Assembly (NCBI GenBank): GCA_013373205.1
Contig: JABXIG010000005.1
Span: forward strand, 111,675 to 175,674
Reading direction: 5' to 3'
Length of the DNA stretch: 64,000 nucleotides
DNA from: Methylocystaceae bacterium
GTDB taxonomy: Bacteria > Pseudomonadota > Alphaproteobacteria > Rhodospirillales > Terasakiellaceae
Below are positions 26,026 through 35,538 of the stretch, one piece after another. A program made the translations under genes and the position numbers. Below the pieces are notes generated by a model. The model saw only the letters and a list, made by a program, of their open reading frames with translations, did not search any database and was not told the origin of the DNA. Position 1 is the first letter of the stretch; each line of letters opens with the position of its first letter.

Positions 26026-27246
26026 TCATCCCCTATCCGGGCGACGATTTATGACTTCTTTGACGGGCGGCCAATGGTCAGATCCGTCAGCATAGAACCA
26101 GTTAACCATCTCGTTTTTTTTGTCATTAAACGTCAGACGACCAACAAAACTGCCCAGATTGACCTGATGGTCCAGATCACGTATCTGCAAGGTACCAAGC
26201 GGGCTATCGAAATAAAAATGACGCAGGGCCGATAATAATGTAGCAGGCTGTGTATCTGGTGCTTTCTTGAACAAAGCCTGAATTGCGCCAATCAGAATAT
26301 AACCGATTAAAGCCGGCATATTAGGGTCTTCATCAAACCGTCTTTGATAGGCTTCAATAAATTTAACATGACTGGACAAGACAATTTGTTGCCACGGATA
26401 GCCACTCACCAGCCAACCTTCACATATATGAGAATTCAGATATTTCAGGTTTTCCGGCTGTCCAGCAAGCATACTGGTCACCAACTTGCCATCAAAACCC
26501 CCTTTATTCTGACCGACATCGACAAAAGCCTTCAAGTCCTTTGCAAAGGTTGCATTAAAAACAGCTTCAAAAGACGTGTTCTTCAGTCGATTTTCCAATA
26601 GGTCTGCATTGGCCCCGAACAAAGGCATGAACAGATCATCCTGAAATTCCACATCCGGTCTTTTTTTACTTAAGAACTGTTTAAAATTCGCCACGGCCGA
26701 GTAACCATATTCATAATCCGGCGCCACACAAACCCAACGGTTCACCGGTAGTTTTGCAGCTTCCAGAGCCAAAGTATGGGTTTGCATGTAAGTACTGGAA
26801 TTTAAACGATAGGTATAAGCGTTTCCTTCTTCCAGCGTTAAACTATCGCTCATGGCCAAACCGACAATATAAGGGATTTCCAGCTCTTGTGCCTTTCTTC
26901 CAAGCCCAAGGGCGATATTTGAAAAAACGCTGCCGCACAACAGGCTGACCTTTTCCTCTTTCACCAGATGTTCAGCCAGATGCAAGGCATCCTCTTCACG
27001 GCCCCGGTCATTTTTGGATATCACCTTTAATGGCCGACCATGGATACCGCCATTGTCGTTGACTTGTTCTGTTGCCAGCAACAAGCCTCTGCGGTATGGG
27101 ATGTTAATGTCATCAAGCGTATCAACGTAACTATTAATTTCCCCGATCACGATAGGCTTCTCTCTGGCCTGAACCAAATTGGGAAAAAACGAACCGCTGG
27201 CGCCTAAAGTGGCCATTTGCAAAAGCTTGCGTCGGGTAAGAGGCAT
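26026..27246 (-). CDS. Tat-exported Leu/Ile/Val-type binding protein
   Basis: The 406-residue protein starts MPLTRRKLLQMATLGASG, a twin-arginine signal, and ends its signal near VQA. The rest is a Peripla_BP_6 fold beginning PIVIGEINSY, with GGIHGRPLKVISKND and later CVAPDYEYGYSAV. This group binds amino acids, amides or urea-like compounds. No permease or ATPase genes lie next to it. The start at 27246 is chosen because the Tat motif begins there; the upstream extension to 27363 overlaps the divergent gene. Confidence 0.85.
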   Translation of the reverse strand: MPLTRRKLLQMATLGASGSFFPNLVQAREKPIVIGEINSYVDTLDDINIPYRRGLLLATEQVNDNGGIHGRPLKVISKNDRGREEDALHLAEHLVKEEKVSLLCGSVFSNIALGLGRKAQELEIPYIVGLAMSDSLTLEEGNAYTYRLNSSTYMQTHTLALEAAKLPVNRWVCVAPDYEYGYSAVANFKQFLSKKRPDVEFQDDLFMPLFGANADLLENRLKNTSFEAVFNATFAKDLKAFVDVGQNKGGFDGKLVTSMLAGQPENLKYLNSHICEGWLVSGYPWQQIVLSSHVKFIEAYQRRFDEDPNMPALIGYILIGAIQALFKKAPDTQPATLLSALRHFYFDSPLGTLQIRDLDHQVNLGSFVGRLTFNDKKNEMVNWFYADGSDHWPPVKEVINRRPDRG

Positions 27247-27349
27247 CGAAAAATCCTTTTTGTCAGAGGTCCTTATATTATAAGCTGGCGTAACATGTCG
27301 CAACATGTTAGGGAAATTACCAACATAAAAATAAAGAGATGACCATCCA

Positions 27350-28006
27350 ATGTCCCTGCCCAAAAACGTAAACCTTGGCGATGATCATATATGGTGCCAG
27401 CTTTTCGATAGTGCCCAACGCTTTCGTACACGCACACCCGCCCTATTTCTTGATCGCGATGGGGTCATCGTTGAAGAGGTCCATTACCTTCATAAGGCAG
27501 AAGATGTCACTATAATTAATGGTGCTGCCGATCTGATCGCCACAGCAAACAAAAAAGATATTCCGGTAATTATTGTTACCAATCAGTCCGGCCTTGCCCG
27601 CGACATGTTTGGCTGGGAAGAATTCGCAAATGTGCAGGCGCGCATGCTGGATCTATTGCAAGAAAAAAACGGCGCCTTTATCGATGCTGTCTATGCCTGC
27701 CCCTATCACAAGTCCGGCATATCCCCCTATAACCACCCACAGCATGAAGCCCGCAAACCTAATCCTGGTATGTTGCTTCGTGCGATGAAAGCCCTACCCC
27801 TTCAAAAAGAAGGGTCATGGATTATCGGGGATAAAGCCGGAGATTTAAAAGCCGGGCGTAATGCCGGAATCACAGGCGGCATCCATGTTCTGACAGGTCA
27901 TGGCAGTGATGAAGACGAAGCTGAAAAAGCAAAAGCCGTCGCAACCGACGGCTTTCAGGTTCATCTTTCAGACAGTATCCGCGATGGGCTGAAGATCATC
28001 TTTTAA
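27350..28006 (+). CDS. HAD-IIIA phosphatase, GmhB/HisB-N-like
   Basis: The 218-residue protein has the HAD motif I LFLDRDGVI (D35, D37), motif II VTNQSG, and motif IV GDKAGDLKAG. ARKPNPGM marks the GmhB/histidinol-phosphatase group. The zinc-binding Cys/His set that usually precedes RKP is degenerate: C117 remains, but the later cysteines are replaced by His and Ala. No other heptose or histidine genes are nearby, so the substrate is uncertain. Its 3' end overlaps the convergent MarR gene by 4 bases. Confidence 0.85.
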   Translation: MSLPKNVNLGDDHIWCQLFDSAQRFRTRTPALFLDRDGVIVEEVHYLHKAEDVTIINGAADLIATANKKDIPVIIVTNQSGLARDMFGWEEFANVQARMLDLLQEKNGAFIDAVYACPYHKSGISPYNHPQHEARKPNPGMLLRAMKALPLQKEGSWIIGDKAGDLKAGRNAGITGGIHVLTGHGSDEDEAEKAKAVATDGFQVHLSDSIRDGLKIIF

Positions 28007-28461
28007 TCATTCGGACCGTAATGGATATAATCGGTCCAGGTGCGCTCCAGCCGTTTCATGGCTTTTAGGGTGACTTCGACTTCTTCGGGGTTCAAACCGA
28101 AAGCCGCCATGGTTTTGGCGTGATGATCTTCCATTGCTTTCAAGCTTTGGGTAAATTCCAGCGCACGCTCTGTCAGTTTCACATTGACCGAACGACGATC
28201 ATGCGGGGAACGTTTTTGTTCCAGATAACCACTTTCAGTCAGTTTTTTGATGTTATAAGAAACATTGGAGCCTTGATAATAGCCCCGTTCAATCAAATCA
28301 CGGATGGAAATTTCTTCTTCGCCAATATTGGCAAGAAGCAAAGCTTGCACAGCGTTCAGTTCTTTAATGTCCAAACGGTTTAATTCTGCGCGCAAAACAT
28401 CCAGAAAACGCCGATGCAGCCGCTCAATCATCCGTGTGAGATCGAGATATTCTTGTTTCAC
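28003..28461 (-). CDS. MarR-family transcriptional regulator
   Basis: The 152-residue regulator contains the winged helix ISIRDLIERGYYQGSNVSY followed by LTESGYLEQKRSPHDRRSV, with the DRR wing signature. The RGYYQGSNVSYNIKKL recognition region resembles the LdtR subgroup of alphaproteobacteria, which controls cell-wall and stress genes; that assignment is from memory of the motif and is moderate. The start codon is GTG. Confidence 0.88.
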   Translation of the reverse strand: MKQEYLDLTRMIERLHRRFLDVLRAELNRLDIKELNAVQALLLANIGEEEISIRDLIERGYYQGSNVSYNIKKLTESGYLEQKRSPHDRRSVNVKLTERALEFTQSLKAMEDHHAKTMAAFGLNPEEVEVTLKAMKRLERTWTDYIHYGPND

Positions 28462-28530
28462 CTTCTTATCCCCGCAATTTATCCAAAGCCTTTATGGCAT
28501 GGAAAAAATGCAGAATCAATCCATACTCGC

Positions 28531-29118
28531 CTATAAGTGGCTTGTCAGCACTTCTTCTTTAACGGCAGGGATATGATTGAAACTGTCAAAAACCGCATCG
28601 GCATTCTTGACTAGTTTATAAAGATCTTTCACCCCTTCATGTGCAAAACCGCCTGTGATTGTGGCATTCACCAATTGTTCAAAAGGTTGCCAGTAATCTT
28701 TACAATCCAACACGATAATCGGCTTGTCATGCAAACGAAGCTGCTTCCAGGTCATGATCTCAAAGGTTTCATCCAACGTCCCCAAACCACCGGGTAAGAC
28801 AATAAAGCCATCGGAGCGTTCAAACATCGTGCGTTTGCGTTCATGCATACTGTCGGTCACGATCAATTCTGTCAGGCCATGATGACCAACCTCAAGCTTT
28901 TGCAAAAAGTCAGGAATAATGCCTGTGACACGTCCATCATGGGCCAGAACCTCTTGGGCCAGAACCCCCATAATCCCAACAGAACCACCACCATAGACAA
29001 ATTCAATACCTTCTTCAGCCATACGTCTGGCCAGCTTCTTGGCTTCCAGAACATAATCCGGATCGTGTCCGTTTCTCGATCCACAAAAGACACACAGGGA
29101 TTTTGGTTTAAAGCTCAT
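28531..29118 (-). CDS. LOG-family protein (TIGR00730), nucleoside-monophosphate phosphoribohydrolase
   Basis: The 195-residue protein has VYGGGSVGIMG and the catalytic PGGLGTLDE motif (PGGxGTxxE) of the lonely-guy family, which cleaves ribose-5-phosphate from cytokinin or other nucleoside monophosphates. The N terminus SLCVFCGSRNG is typical. ATG 29118 is preferred over TTG 29127. Confidence 0.9.
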   Translation of the reverse strand: MSFKPKSLCVFCGSRNGHDPDYVLEAKKLARRMAEEGIEFVYGGGSVGIMGVLAQEVLAHDGRVTGIIPDFLQKLEVGHHGLTELIVTDSMHERKRTMFERSDGFIVLPGGLGTLDETFEIMTWKQLRLHDKPIIVLDCKDYWQPFEQLVNATITGGFAHEGVKDLYKLVKNADAVFDSFNHIPAVKEEVLTSHL

Positions 29119-29167
29119 TTTGTCCAACTTTCATTGATTGGTAACTCTTTAAGATTATCCTAGGGAT

Positions 29168-30025
29168 ATGTCAGAATTAATGAACAGTCCACAGGTTTTA
29201 AGCCTGATTTTCCCTGTCCTTGCCCTTATGGTTACCATTGCCTTACTGAGGTGGGCCGTTTCAGGGGAAAAAACCGATAAAATTGCCTCGCTCAGCATTG
29301 GGCTTGCGTGCCTGATTGCAGCCCTGATCGCCTTTGGCCGTCCAACTGATCCGTTTCAGTTTGGAACAGGTGCCCTTTCATACACCATCGGGGCTGCCAG
29401 CATATTAACCCTGATCTGTGTCAGTCTATCAGATAATCCCATCATCCGATTTATCACGGCTTTGGGCGTTGTGCTTTTGTGGGAATGGTCCTTGCTTGGC
29501 ATGCCATATGATCTGGGCATGATGGTTAAGGCCAGTTATGCGGGGACAATACTGATGACCGTATCGACGCTTTTTGTCTTTCGCAGCCGATGGGAAGTCA
29601 ACACCGACGGCTCCTTTGCCGGCAACCTTATTTCTTTAAGTGTCATTTCAGGATCAGCCTGGTTAGTTGCCCTGCTTGCACAGGATACCCACATTCAACC
29701 ATTTGCACTCGGACTTACTGGAATTTCTCTTTCAGCCCTGTTCTGGACCATTAAAAAGATCACCTTCACCTTCCATGAAAATGCCGTGGTTGTTTTAAAT
29801 CTTTGTGTATCTGCGGTGGTGTGGGATTTGTGGCTGAATGGTCATCTGCCAATCATCAGTCTGATTTGCCTGATTCTCGTCCTGTTTACCCGATCGGCTT
29901 GCGTGCATGTCTTAGGGAATGCCCCGCGTTACCTGCAAAAAGCCTATTATGGCGTTCTCTTCCTCATGGGGCTCCTCCCTGCCGGTCTTAGCCTGCTCTT
30001 TTTTGATATCCTGCGCAATTTATAG
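29168..30025 (+). CDS. Polytopic membrane protein of unknown function
   Basis: The 285-residue protein is almost entirely hydrophobic, with about ten predicted membrane segments and short loops. I recognise no family or motif. It starts 49 bases after the divergent LOG-family gene and precedes the LysM gene by 72 bases on the same strand. Confidence 0.7.
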   Translation: MSELMNSPQVLSLIFPVLALMVTIALLRWAVSGEKTDKIASLSIGLACLIAALIAFGRPTDPFQFGTGALSYTIGAASILTLICVSLSDNPIIRFITALGVVLLWEWSLLGMPYDLGMMVKASYAGTILMTVSTLFVFRSRWEVNTDGSFAGNLISLSVISGSAWLVALLAQDTHIQPFALGLTGISLSALFWTIKKITFTFHENAVVVLNLCVSAVVWDLWLNGHLPIISLICLILVLFTRSACVHVLGNAPRYLQKAYYGVLFLMGLLPAGLSLLFFDILRNL

Positions 30026-30097
30026 GCATCTTGAATTGCGTTGGTAATAAAATAAGTCTACTCTGGTTTCCAATTCGTAGGAATATGGTGGAAAAAT

Positions 30098-31069
30098 ATG
30101 CGTTCAGTTGTCCTTATCGCCCTTGGCTTAATCAGTGTTCTCGCAGCAATTCTTTTAACGCTATATCTTGATGATGAAACGGTTGATGTCCAGAAGGAAC
30201 AGACCGAACAGGCTGAACCCGCTCAAAAAGAAACACAGCAACCTGAAGAAAAAACCGTAAATGTACGTCCCAGCTTTGATGTGGTGCGAATCAATCCGGA
30301 TGGTGATGCCGTCATTGCCGGACGTTCAACCCCAAAAGCATCCGTTGAAGTCATTGATGGCGGTGAAACCGTACTGGGTTCGGTTATGGCTGATGAACGC
30401 GGCGAATGGGTCTTTCTGCCCACCACGCCTTTAGAACCCGGCGAACGCGAACTGAGCCTGCGTGCCACCAACCCGGATGACAGCATCATGACATCAGAAG
30501 ATGTCGTCATTCTTGTCGTGCCTGAACAAAAAGGTGAGACACTGGCATTAGCAATGTCAAAGGATGGCAAAGGGCCGATCAAGGCCTTACAGACTCCCGG
30601 CGGCGAAGCGCTGACCTTATCTATTGATGCGGTGAATTATGATAAAAACGGCAACCTGTCTTTGTCTGGCAGCGCCCCGGAAGAGGCCGCGGTTTTCCTG
30701 TATCTTGATAATGAATTCCTTGGCAATACCACAGCGGATGATCGTGGCAGCTGGTCTATTTCCCCGAAAGTAACTGTGGCCCCTGGCGTTTATCAATTAC
30801 GTGCCGACCATGTTGATGAAAATAAAAAAGTCTTAAACCGGGTCACGATCCCGTTTTCACGTGCAGAAAACATGCAACATGTGCCCGAAGATCGCAAATT
30901 TGTTGTACAGCCGGGCAACAGCCTGTGGCGCATTGCCCGTCGCGTTTACGGAACTGGATTTGACTACGCCGTGATTTACCGCGCGAATGAAGAGCAGATC
31001 AGTGACCCCGACCTAATCTATCCTGGTCAAGTGTTCGAAATTCCGGAAACTGTGCAGAAAGAAAATTAA
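30098..31069 (+). CDS. LysM-domain envelope protein with Ig-like repeats
   Basis: The 323-residue protein has an N-terminal membrane segment (about 3-22), an acidic and Gln/Glu-rich linker, two Ig-like beta repeats (about 60-140 and 165-255) and a C-terminal LysM domain starting FVVQPGNSLWRIARRVYG. LysM binds peptidoglycan glycan. The repeats share a VMADERGEWVFLPTTPLEPG / TADDRGSWSISPKVTVAPG pattern, which indicates internal duplication. It is probably anchored in the inner membrane and reaches the cell wall. Confidence 0.85.
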   Translation: MRSVVLIALGLISVLAAILLTLYLDDETVDVQKEQTEQAEPAQKETQQPEEKTVNVRPSFDVVRINPDGDAVIAGRSTPKASVEVIDGGETVLGSVMADERGEWVFLPTTPLEPGERELSLRATNPDDSIMTSEDVVILVVPEQKGETLALAMSKDGKGPIKALQTPGGEALTLSIDAVNYDKNGNLSLSGSAPEEAAVFLYLDNEFLGNTTADDRGSWSISPKVTVAPGVYQLRADHVDENKKVLNRVTIPFSRAENMQHVPEDRKFVVQPGNSLWRIARRVYGTGFDYAVIYRANEEQISDPDLIYPGQVFEIPETVQKEN

Positions 31070-31743
31070 TCTTTCGGCTTCACTTTTAAGGTCATTGCCT
31101 TTTTCTTCTTCGGCATCAGCTTCATTTTAGCCTTAGGTTTAGGCTTAAGCTTGATCCTGGCTTTGACGATAGGGTGGCTATGCGGCTCTATAACAGGGTC
31201 ATTTGCAACCGGCTCAGGCTGAATGACTTCCTGCTTGCGATAATTGGTTGGAGCCTTGAACTTCGCACTTGTCGGAGGACGCAGTGTGTTAACCAGTTCC
31301 AGATAAGGCTTTAGCTTTAACAATACCTTGGTGGTTTCTGCTAAAATAAGCTTGGGTGAAAGGGAGCCTTCCACCCGGACTTCATCAATCAACAAAATGC
31401 GCTGCTGATCATCCACTCGAACCTTGCCCTTGATGGCCCGGCTTGCCCGGCTCACCACCGCCATGATGTTATTGCGTGCAAATGAACTTTGATAAGAAAA
31501 AGGTAAATTGCCAATGATACCATGGACCCGCAAAAGCGCTTGCGTGCCAACCTGATCGGCATGAACTGCAAACCAATAGCCTTTATACTGCACCATAAAA
31601 TCAATATCGGTACGGCAGCTCGCTTTGGTCAGGTGGCTATTGTCAGCTTCGATTTTATCTGTCAGCGACAAAACACCTGTTTTCTCGTTCGTGAATTCAA
31701 CGAGACTTCTGGCTTTGGTTGGATGATCTGCGTGCAGGCTCAA
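31066..31743 (-). CDS. Hypothetical protein with Lys/Pro-rich basic tail
   Basis: The 225-residue protein has no signal peptide. Residues 1-160 look globular with mixed strands. The last 35 residues are highly basic and repetitive, beginning [16 protein letters not shown], which could bind nucleic acid or acidic membranes. The start is TTG 31743 with AGGG about 8 bases upstream; the start is uncertain. Its 3' end overlaps the LysM gene by 4 bases. Confidence 0.6.
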   Translation of the reverse strand: MSLHADHPTKARSLVEFTNEKTGVLSLTDKIEADNSHLTKASCRTDIDFMVQYKGYWFAVHADQVGTQALLRVHGIIGNLPFSYQSSFARNNIMAVVSRASRAIKGKVRVDDQQRILLIDEVRVEGSLSPKLILAETTKVLLKLKPYLELVNTLRPPTSAKFKAPTNYRKQEVIQPEPVANDPVIEPHSHPIVKARIKLKPKPKAKMKLMPKKKKAMTLKVKPKD

Positions 31744-31884
31744 TGTATTTACCCTATTGATATCCCTCTTTTTGCCAATCTATCACGGTCTTACAGCGAA
31801 ACAAAAGAAAAAGCCGTCTTTACGCCCTTGTCGTATCCTGTTACGAAGATCAGAACGATTTATCTGGTAATTTGGAAGAAGACC

Positions 31885-32598
31885 GTGCTGAAAGTAATTC
31901 TTGTGCCGATCAACCGTGAAGGTTGGCCCTTTATCGCGATTTTTGCGATTTTAACCCTTGCGCTTATGGCGGGCGCCTATGCTCTGGACTGGACCTCTGC
32001 CGTTCAGCCCATCGCCTGGATCGGCGGTATCTTAACCGTCTGGTGTATTTGTTTCTTTCGTGACCCCCATCGCGTCACCCCGACTCGGGACGGCCTCGTA
32101 ATCTGCCCGGCTGATGGTGTTGTTCAGCTGATTGATCGCGCTGCCCCACCAGCCGAACTGGGTATGGGCGATGCAGAACGCACCCGCGTCTGTGTCTTCA
32201 TGAACGTTTTCAACGTCCATGTTAACCGTTCGCCCCTTGATGGCGTGGTTAAAAAAGTGGCCTACCGCCCGGGTAAATTCCTGAATGCATCCCTTGATAA
32301 AGCAAGTGTGGATAACGAACGCATGAGCCTGTCACTGGAAACCAAAAACGGTACTGAAATCGCCTTTGTGCAGATCGCAGGCCTTGTGGCACGCCGCATT
32401 GTATGCTGGACAAAAGAAGGCGACGAATTGAAAGCCGGGGAACGTTTTGGTATGATCCGTTTTGGTAGCCGTGTAGATGTCTATCTCCCGGAAGGGGTGG
32501 AACCCATGGTTTGCTTAGGTCAAACAACAAAAGCGGCAGAAACCGTGCTGGCTGATCTGAATACGACAGAAGCTGTACGCGTTGGCGAAGTTCGATAA
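31885..32598 (+). CDS. psd: Phosphatidylserine decarboxylase
   Basis: The 237-residue short-form enzyme decarboxylates phosphatidylserine to phosphatidylethanolamine. It has membrane segments near the N terminus, [13 protein letters not shown]-like [21 protein letters not shown], and the self-cleavage site in [12 protein letters not shown], where the Ser becomes the pyruvoyl group. GTG 31885 is chosen since GGAAGA lies just upstream and the family N terminus starts there. It is followed 16 bases later by pssA, the preceding step of the pathway. Confidence 0.93.
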   Translation: MLKVILVPINREGWPFIAIFAILTLALMAGAYALDWTSAVQPIAWIGGILTVWCICFFRDPHRVTPTRDGLVICPADGVVQLIDRAAPPAELGMGDAERTRVCVFMNVFNVHVNRSPLDGVVKKVAYRPGKFLNASLDKASVDNERMSLSLETKNGTEIAFVQIAGLVARRIVCWTKEGDELKAGERFGMIRFGSRVDVYLPEGVEPMVCLGQTTKAAETVLADLNTTEAVRVGEVR

Positions 32599-32614
32599 GG
32601 TGAAGTGAGAAAAA

Positions 32615-33418
32615 ATGAAAAAGAAGCGCTCCCCCCGTTTAAAAAGACTGCCGATTAACCGTCTGATCCCCAATATGCTGACGGTGGCTGCCTTGTGTGC
32701 CGGGATGACGGCGATTAATTTTGCAGCACGTGAAATGTGGGAACCTTCCGTCTTTGCGATTGTTGTCGCAGCTATCTTGGATGGTCTGGACGGACGAGTT
32801 GCGCGCATGCTCAATGCCCAAAGCAAATTCGGGGCAGAACTTGATTCTTTATCAGACTTCATCAGTTTTGGTGTGGCCCCCCCCATGATCCTGTATTTCT
32901 GGACCTTGGAACATGCCGGACGCATCGGCTGGGTCTTTGTCTTATTTTTCACCATCTGTATGGCCCTGCGTCTAGCGCGTTTCAACACCGCCCTTGAAGA
33001 CCCTGACAAACAACCATGGGAAAATAATTTCTTCACAGGCGTTCCTGCACCAGCGGGCGCCCTGTTGATTATGTACCCATTGGTTCTATCCTTTTTATTT
33101 GGCGATGACTTCTTTCGTAATCCGGCCATGGCTGCCATTTTCCTGACCGTAATCGGTGGCCTGATGGTCAGCCGCATGCCAACTTTTTCCTTTAAGAAAG
33201 CCAAGGTTGCCCAGGCTTATGTGCTGCCAGTCATGATCGCCGTCGGCTTGATGGTCGCCTTTTTGGTCAGTGCCCCCTGGGCCATGCTATCTGTGATCGG
33301 TGCGATTTATCTTGGCAGCTTCCCCTTGAGTTTCAAATCCCACAAAGCATGGAAAAAACGTGCTGCTAATGGCGAATTCAATCAGGAAGAAGACTGCGAT
33401 AAAGAAGAAGAAGATTAA
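32615..33418 (+). CDS. pssA: CDP-diacylglycerol-serine O-phosphatidyltransferase
   Basis: The 267-residue membrane enzyme makes phosphatidylserine from CDP-diacylglycerol and serine. It carries the CDP-alcohol phosphotransferase signature DGLDGRVARML...GAELDSLSD (D-x2-D-G-x2-A-R-x8-G-x3-D-x3-D), about eight membrane segments and an acidic C-terminal tail. psd and pssA form one operon. Confidence 0.95.
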   Translation: MKKKRSPRLKRLPINRLIPNMLTVAALCAGMTAINFAAREMWEPSVFAIVVAAILDGLDGRVARMLNAQSKFGAELDSLSDFISFGVAPPMILYFWTLEHAGRIGWVFVLFFTICMALRLARFNTALEDPDKQPWENNFFTGVPAPAGALLIMYPLVLSFLFGDDFFRNPAMAAIFLTVIGGLMVSRMPTFSFKKAKVAQAYVLPVMIAVGLMVAFLVSAPWAMLSVIGAIYLGSFPLSFKSHKAWKKRAANGEFNQEEDCDKEEED

Positions 33419-33434
33419 ACCTAAATTCTCACGA

Positions 33435-33474
33435 AAAAAGGGAACCTGCCATAAAGGCCAGGTTCCCTTTTTCT
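33435..33474. terminator. Bidirectional terminator after pssA
   Basis: AAAAAGGGAACCTG pairs with CAGGTTCCCTTTTT around a ten-base loop, between the convergent pssA and MCP genes. Confidence 0.92.
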
Positions 33475-33494
33475 TTGGATATTAGGAAGATGTT

Positions 33495-34793
33495 TTAACC
33501 GCGAACAACGCTTTCAACAAACTGGTTCACATCATCGGACAAGACCTGCGCCTGCTTGGCAAGCTCGGCAGATGCCGACTGAATTTCCCCCACCGCAGCA
33601 CTTGATTCAGATGCACCTGTTGCCACCTCGCCAATGGTACGGGCTACCGTGCGCACTTCACTTACGGCGTGCTGTGAATTTTGGCTAATTTCATTTACAA
33701 CCGCACTTTGCTGTTCCACCGTTGCGGCGATATGCCCCGCGGTTGCATCAATTTGTTCAATAGTCTGTGAGATCTTATGAATGGCATCGACAGCTGAATC
33801 CGTTGCATTTTGCATGGATTTGACCTGCGATGAAATTTCATGGGTTGCTTTGGATGTCTGATTGGCAAGATTTTTCACCTCGCCCGCCACAACAGCAAAC
33901 CCTTTACCTGCTTCACCAGCGCGTGCAGCTTCAATTGTCGCGTTCAGGGCCAGCATGTTGGTTTGATCCGCGATATCGTTAATCAATGACACCACTTCGC
34001 CAATCCGGGACGCCGCCTCATGAAGCGTTTCAATCACTTCGTTCGCGTCATCGGCACGGCCCACAGCTTCAGACGCCATTTCAGCTGATCGTGTGACCTG
34101 TGAATGAATTTCATTGATAGATGCGTTAAATTCTTCTGTAGCTGCTGCCACACTTTCCACATTATTGGATGCACTGCCTGCTGCACCACTTACAGTTTCT
34201 GACTGTTCACTGGTACGTTGGGCAACTTGGCCCAAAGAAGAACTGGATGCTTCCAATTCCTGTGCCGCAGCAGAAACATTATGCACGACACCTTTGATGT
34301 TGGCACCGATTGCACTGGCACCTTCCACAAAGTCTTTGGTCTTTTTACCCATCGCATCCAGACCATCATTGACCACAGACGCATAATGGATGAAGTCACC
34401 CTTAATCCCGAACAACAGAATTTTACGGAAATATTTACCACGTGCCGCATATTCCAGTGCCGCACCAGATTCACGTGCAAAAGCTTCCATCTGGTCTAAA
34501 AGATGGTTGGTGTCATGCATCAGCTTGGCAATATTGCTATTGCCGCGAATATTCAGAACACGCACATCCAAGCGACCTTGTGCCGCCATGGACATTGTCG
34601 CACGGGTTTTTTCAACCATATTGTTGGCATTGATATTTGCGCGCAAAGCCAACGCCTGCATCAACACACTGATCAACGCAACAGCGCCCGCAACGACACC
34701 AAAAGACATAAACAAATAGCCGGAAACGATGAGCGAAACGATCAAAGCGATCAGCGCATAGCGTTCAGATTTAGAGCGAGAGAATAAATTCAT
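33495..34793 (-). CDS. Methyl-accepting chemotaxis protein without a periplasmic sensor
   Basis: The 432-residue receptor has two closely spaced membrane segments near the N terminus (about 12-50), an unusually short cytoplasmic linker and a full MCP signalling domain; the hairpin tip reads [20 protein letters not shown]. There is no periplasmic ligand domain. The PAS-protein gene upstream overlaps it by 23 bases, so the input module is probably supplied by that separate protein. Start 34793 (MNLFSRS) has AGGA upstream. Confidence 0.9.
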   Translation of the reverse strand: MNLFSRSKSERYALIALIVSLIVSGYLFMSFGVVAGAVALISVLMQALALRANINANNMVEKTRATMSMAAQGRLDVRVLNIRGNSNIAKLMHDTNHLLDQMEAFARESGAALEYAARGKYFRKILLFGIKGDFIHYASVVNDGLDAMGKKTKDFVEGASAIGANIKGVVHNVSAAAQELEASSSSLGQVAQRTSEQSETVSGAAGSASNNVESVAAATEEFNASINEIHSQVTRSAEMASEAVGRADDANEVIETLHEAASRIGEVVSLINDIADQTNMLALNATIEAARAGEAGKGFAVVAGEVKNLANQTSKATHEISSQVKSMQNATDSAVDAIHKISQTIEQIDATAGHIAATVEQQSAVVNEISQNSQHAVSEVRTVARTIGEVATGASESSAAVGEIQSASAELAKQAQVLSDDVNQFVESVVRG

Positions 34794-35298
34794 CGTATTC
34801 CATTCCTGCATCAGAAAGTTTTGACAGCAATAATTGATGGGCAGAATTCATGCCATCCTTGCGATTGGCGTGACGGTCTTCTTCGGCTTTCAATTCTGCA
34901 TAAAGGGGTTTGATCACTTCGAGTGCCTCGGGGGTAGGTACACGACGGTTTGAATGATACCCTTTGATGGTTTTTCCATCTTCGTCAAATGTAGGTGTTA
35001 CATGGGCTAGAACCCAATAATGATCACCAAATTTTGTTCTGTTTACGACATAAGCGAATAATTCCTTGCCTTGTGAAATCGTATCCCACAAAAGCTTAAA
35101 GATACATCTTGGCATGTCCGGATGACGGATCATGCTATGTGGTTGGCCGATACATTCGGCTTCCGTATAATCAGCCACCTGCAAAAAAGTCCGGTTTGTG
35201 TAAATCATACGGCCTTTAATATCGGTTTTACTGACAATAATTTCGTCTTTACCAAAGGTGCGTTCAACACCTGTTAAAGACACGGCATCTGTAACCAT
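34771..35298 (-). CDS. Stand-alone PAS sensor protein, Aer-like
   Basis: The 175-residue protein is essentially one PAS domain: [20 protein letters not shown], then [22 protein letters not shown] and [20 protein letters not shown], as in Aer and related energy or redox sensors that bind FAD or haem. A helical C terminus follows. GGGGGG precedes ATG 35298. It is translationally coupled to the MCP gene, which suggests that the two act as a two-piece receptor. Confidence 0.88.
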   Translation of the reverse strand: MVTDAVSLTGVERTFGKDEIIVSKTDIKGRMIYTNRTFLQVADYTEAECIGQPHSMIRHPDMPRCIFKLLWDTISQGKELFAYVVNRTKFGDHYWVLAHVTPTFDEDGKTIKGYHSNRRVPTPEALEVIKPLYAELKAEEDRHANRKDGMNSAHQLLLSKLSDAGMEYDEFILSL

Positions 35299-35424
35299 TA
35301 ATTTCCCCCCACTGATTACAACCAGGATCGTTAGGTAAAACTTACCCATTTACAGCATAGATCATGCCAAATTAAAATTTGATTAAATCTCAAATACACA
35401 GGCAAGTCATAGCTTATAGCTTAA

Positions 35425-35453
35425 CTATTTCACATTCAATCATTGTGAAATAG
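35425..35453. promoter_or_regulatory. Perfect inverted repeat upstream of the PAS/MCP operon
   Basis: CTATTTCACA (35425-35434) and TGTGAAATAG (35444-35453) are 10-bp arms around a 9-base loop, about 125 bases upstream of the PAS gene start. No T-run follows on the minus strand, so an operator is more likely than a terminator. The rest of this 240-base gap shows nothing else I can support. Confidence 0.5.
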
Positions 35454-35538
35454 GAGAACACTACAAAGTCTCATATAAATTATCGGTATGACAAGTCATG
35501 TTTTTATTTCACGTATAAAAAAGGTAGAAAAGTAGGAT

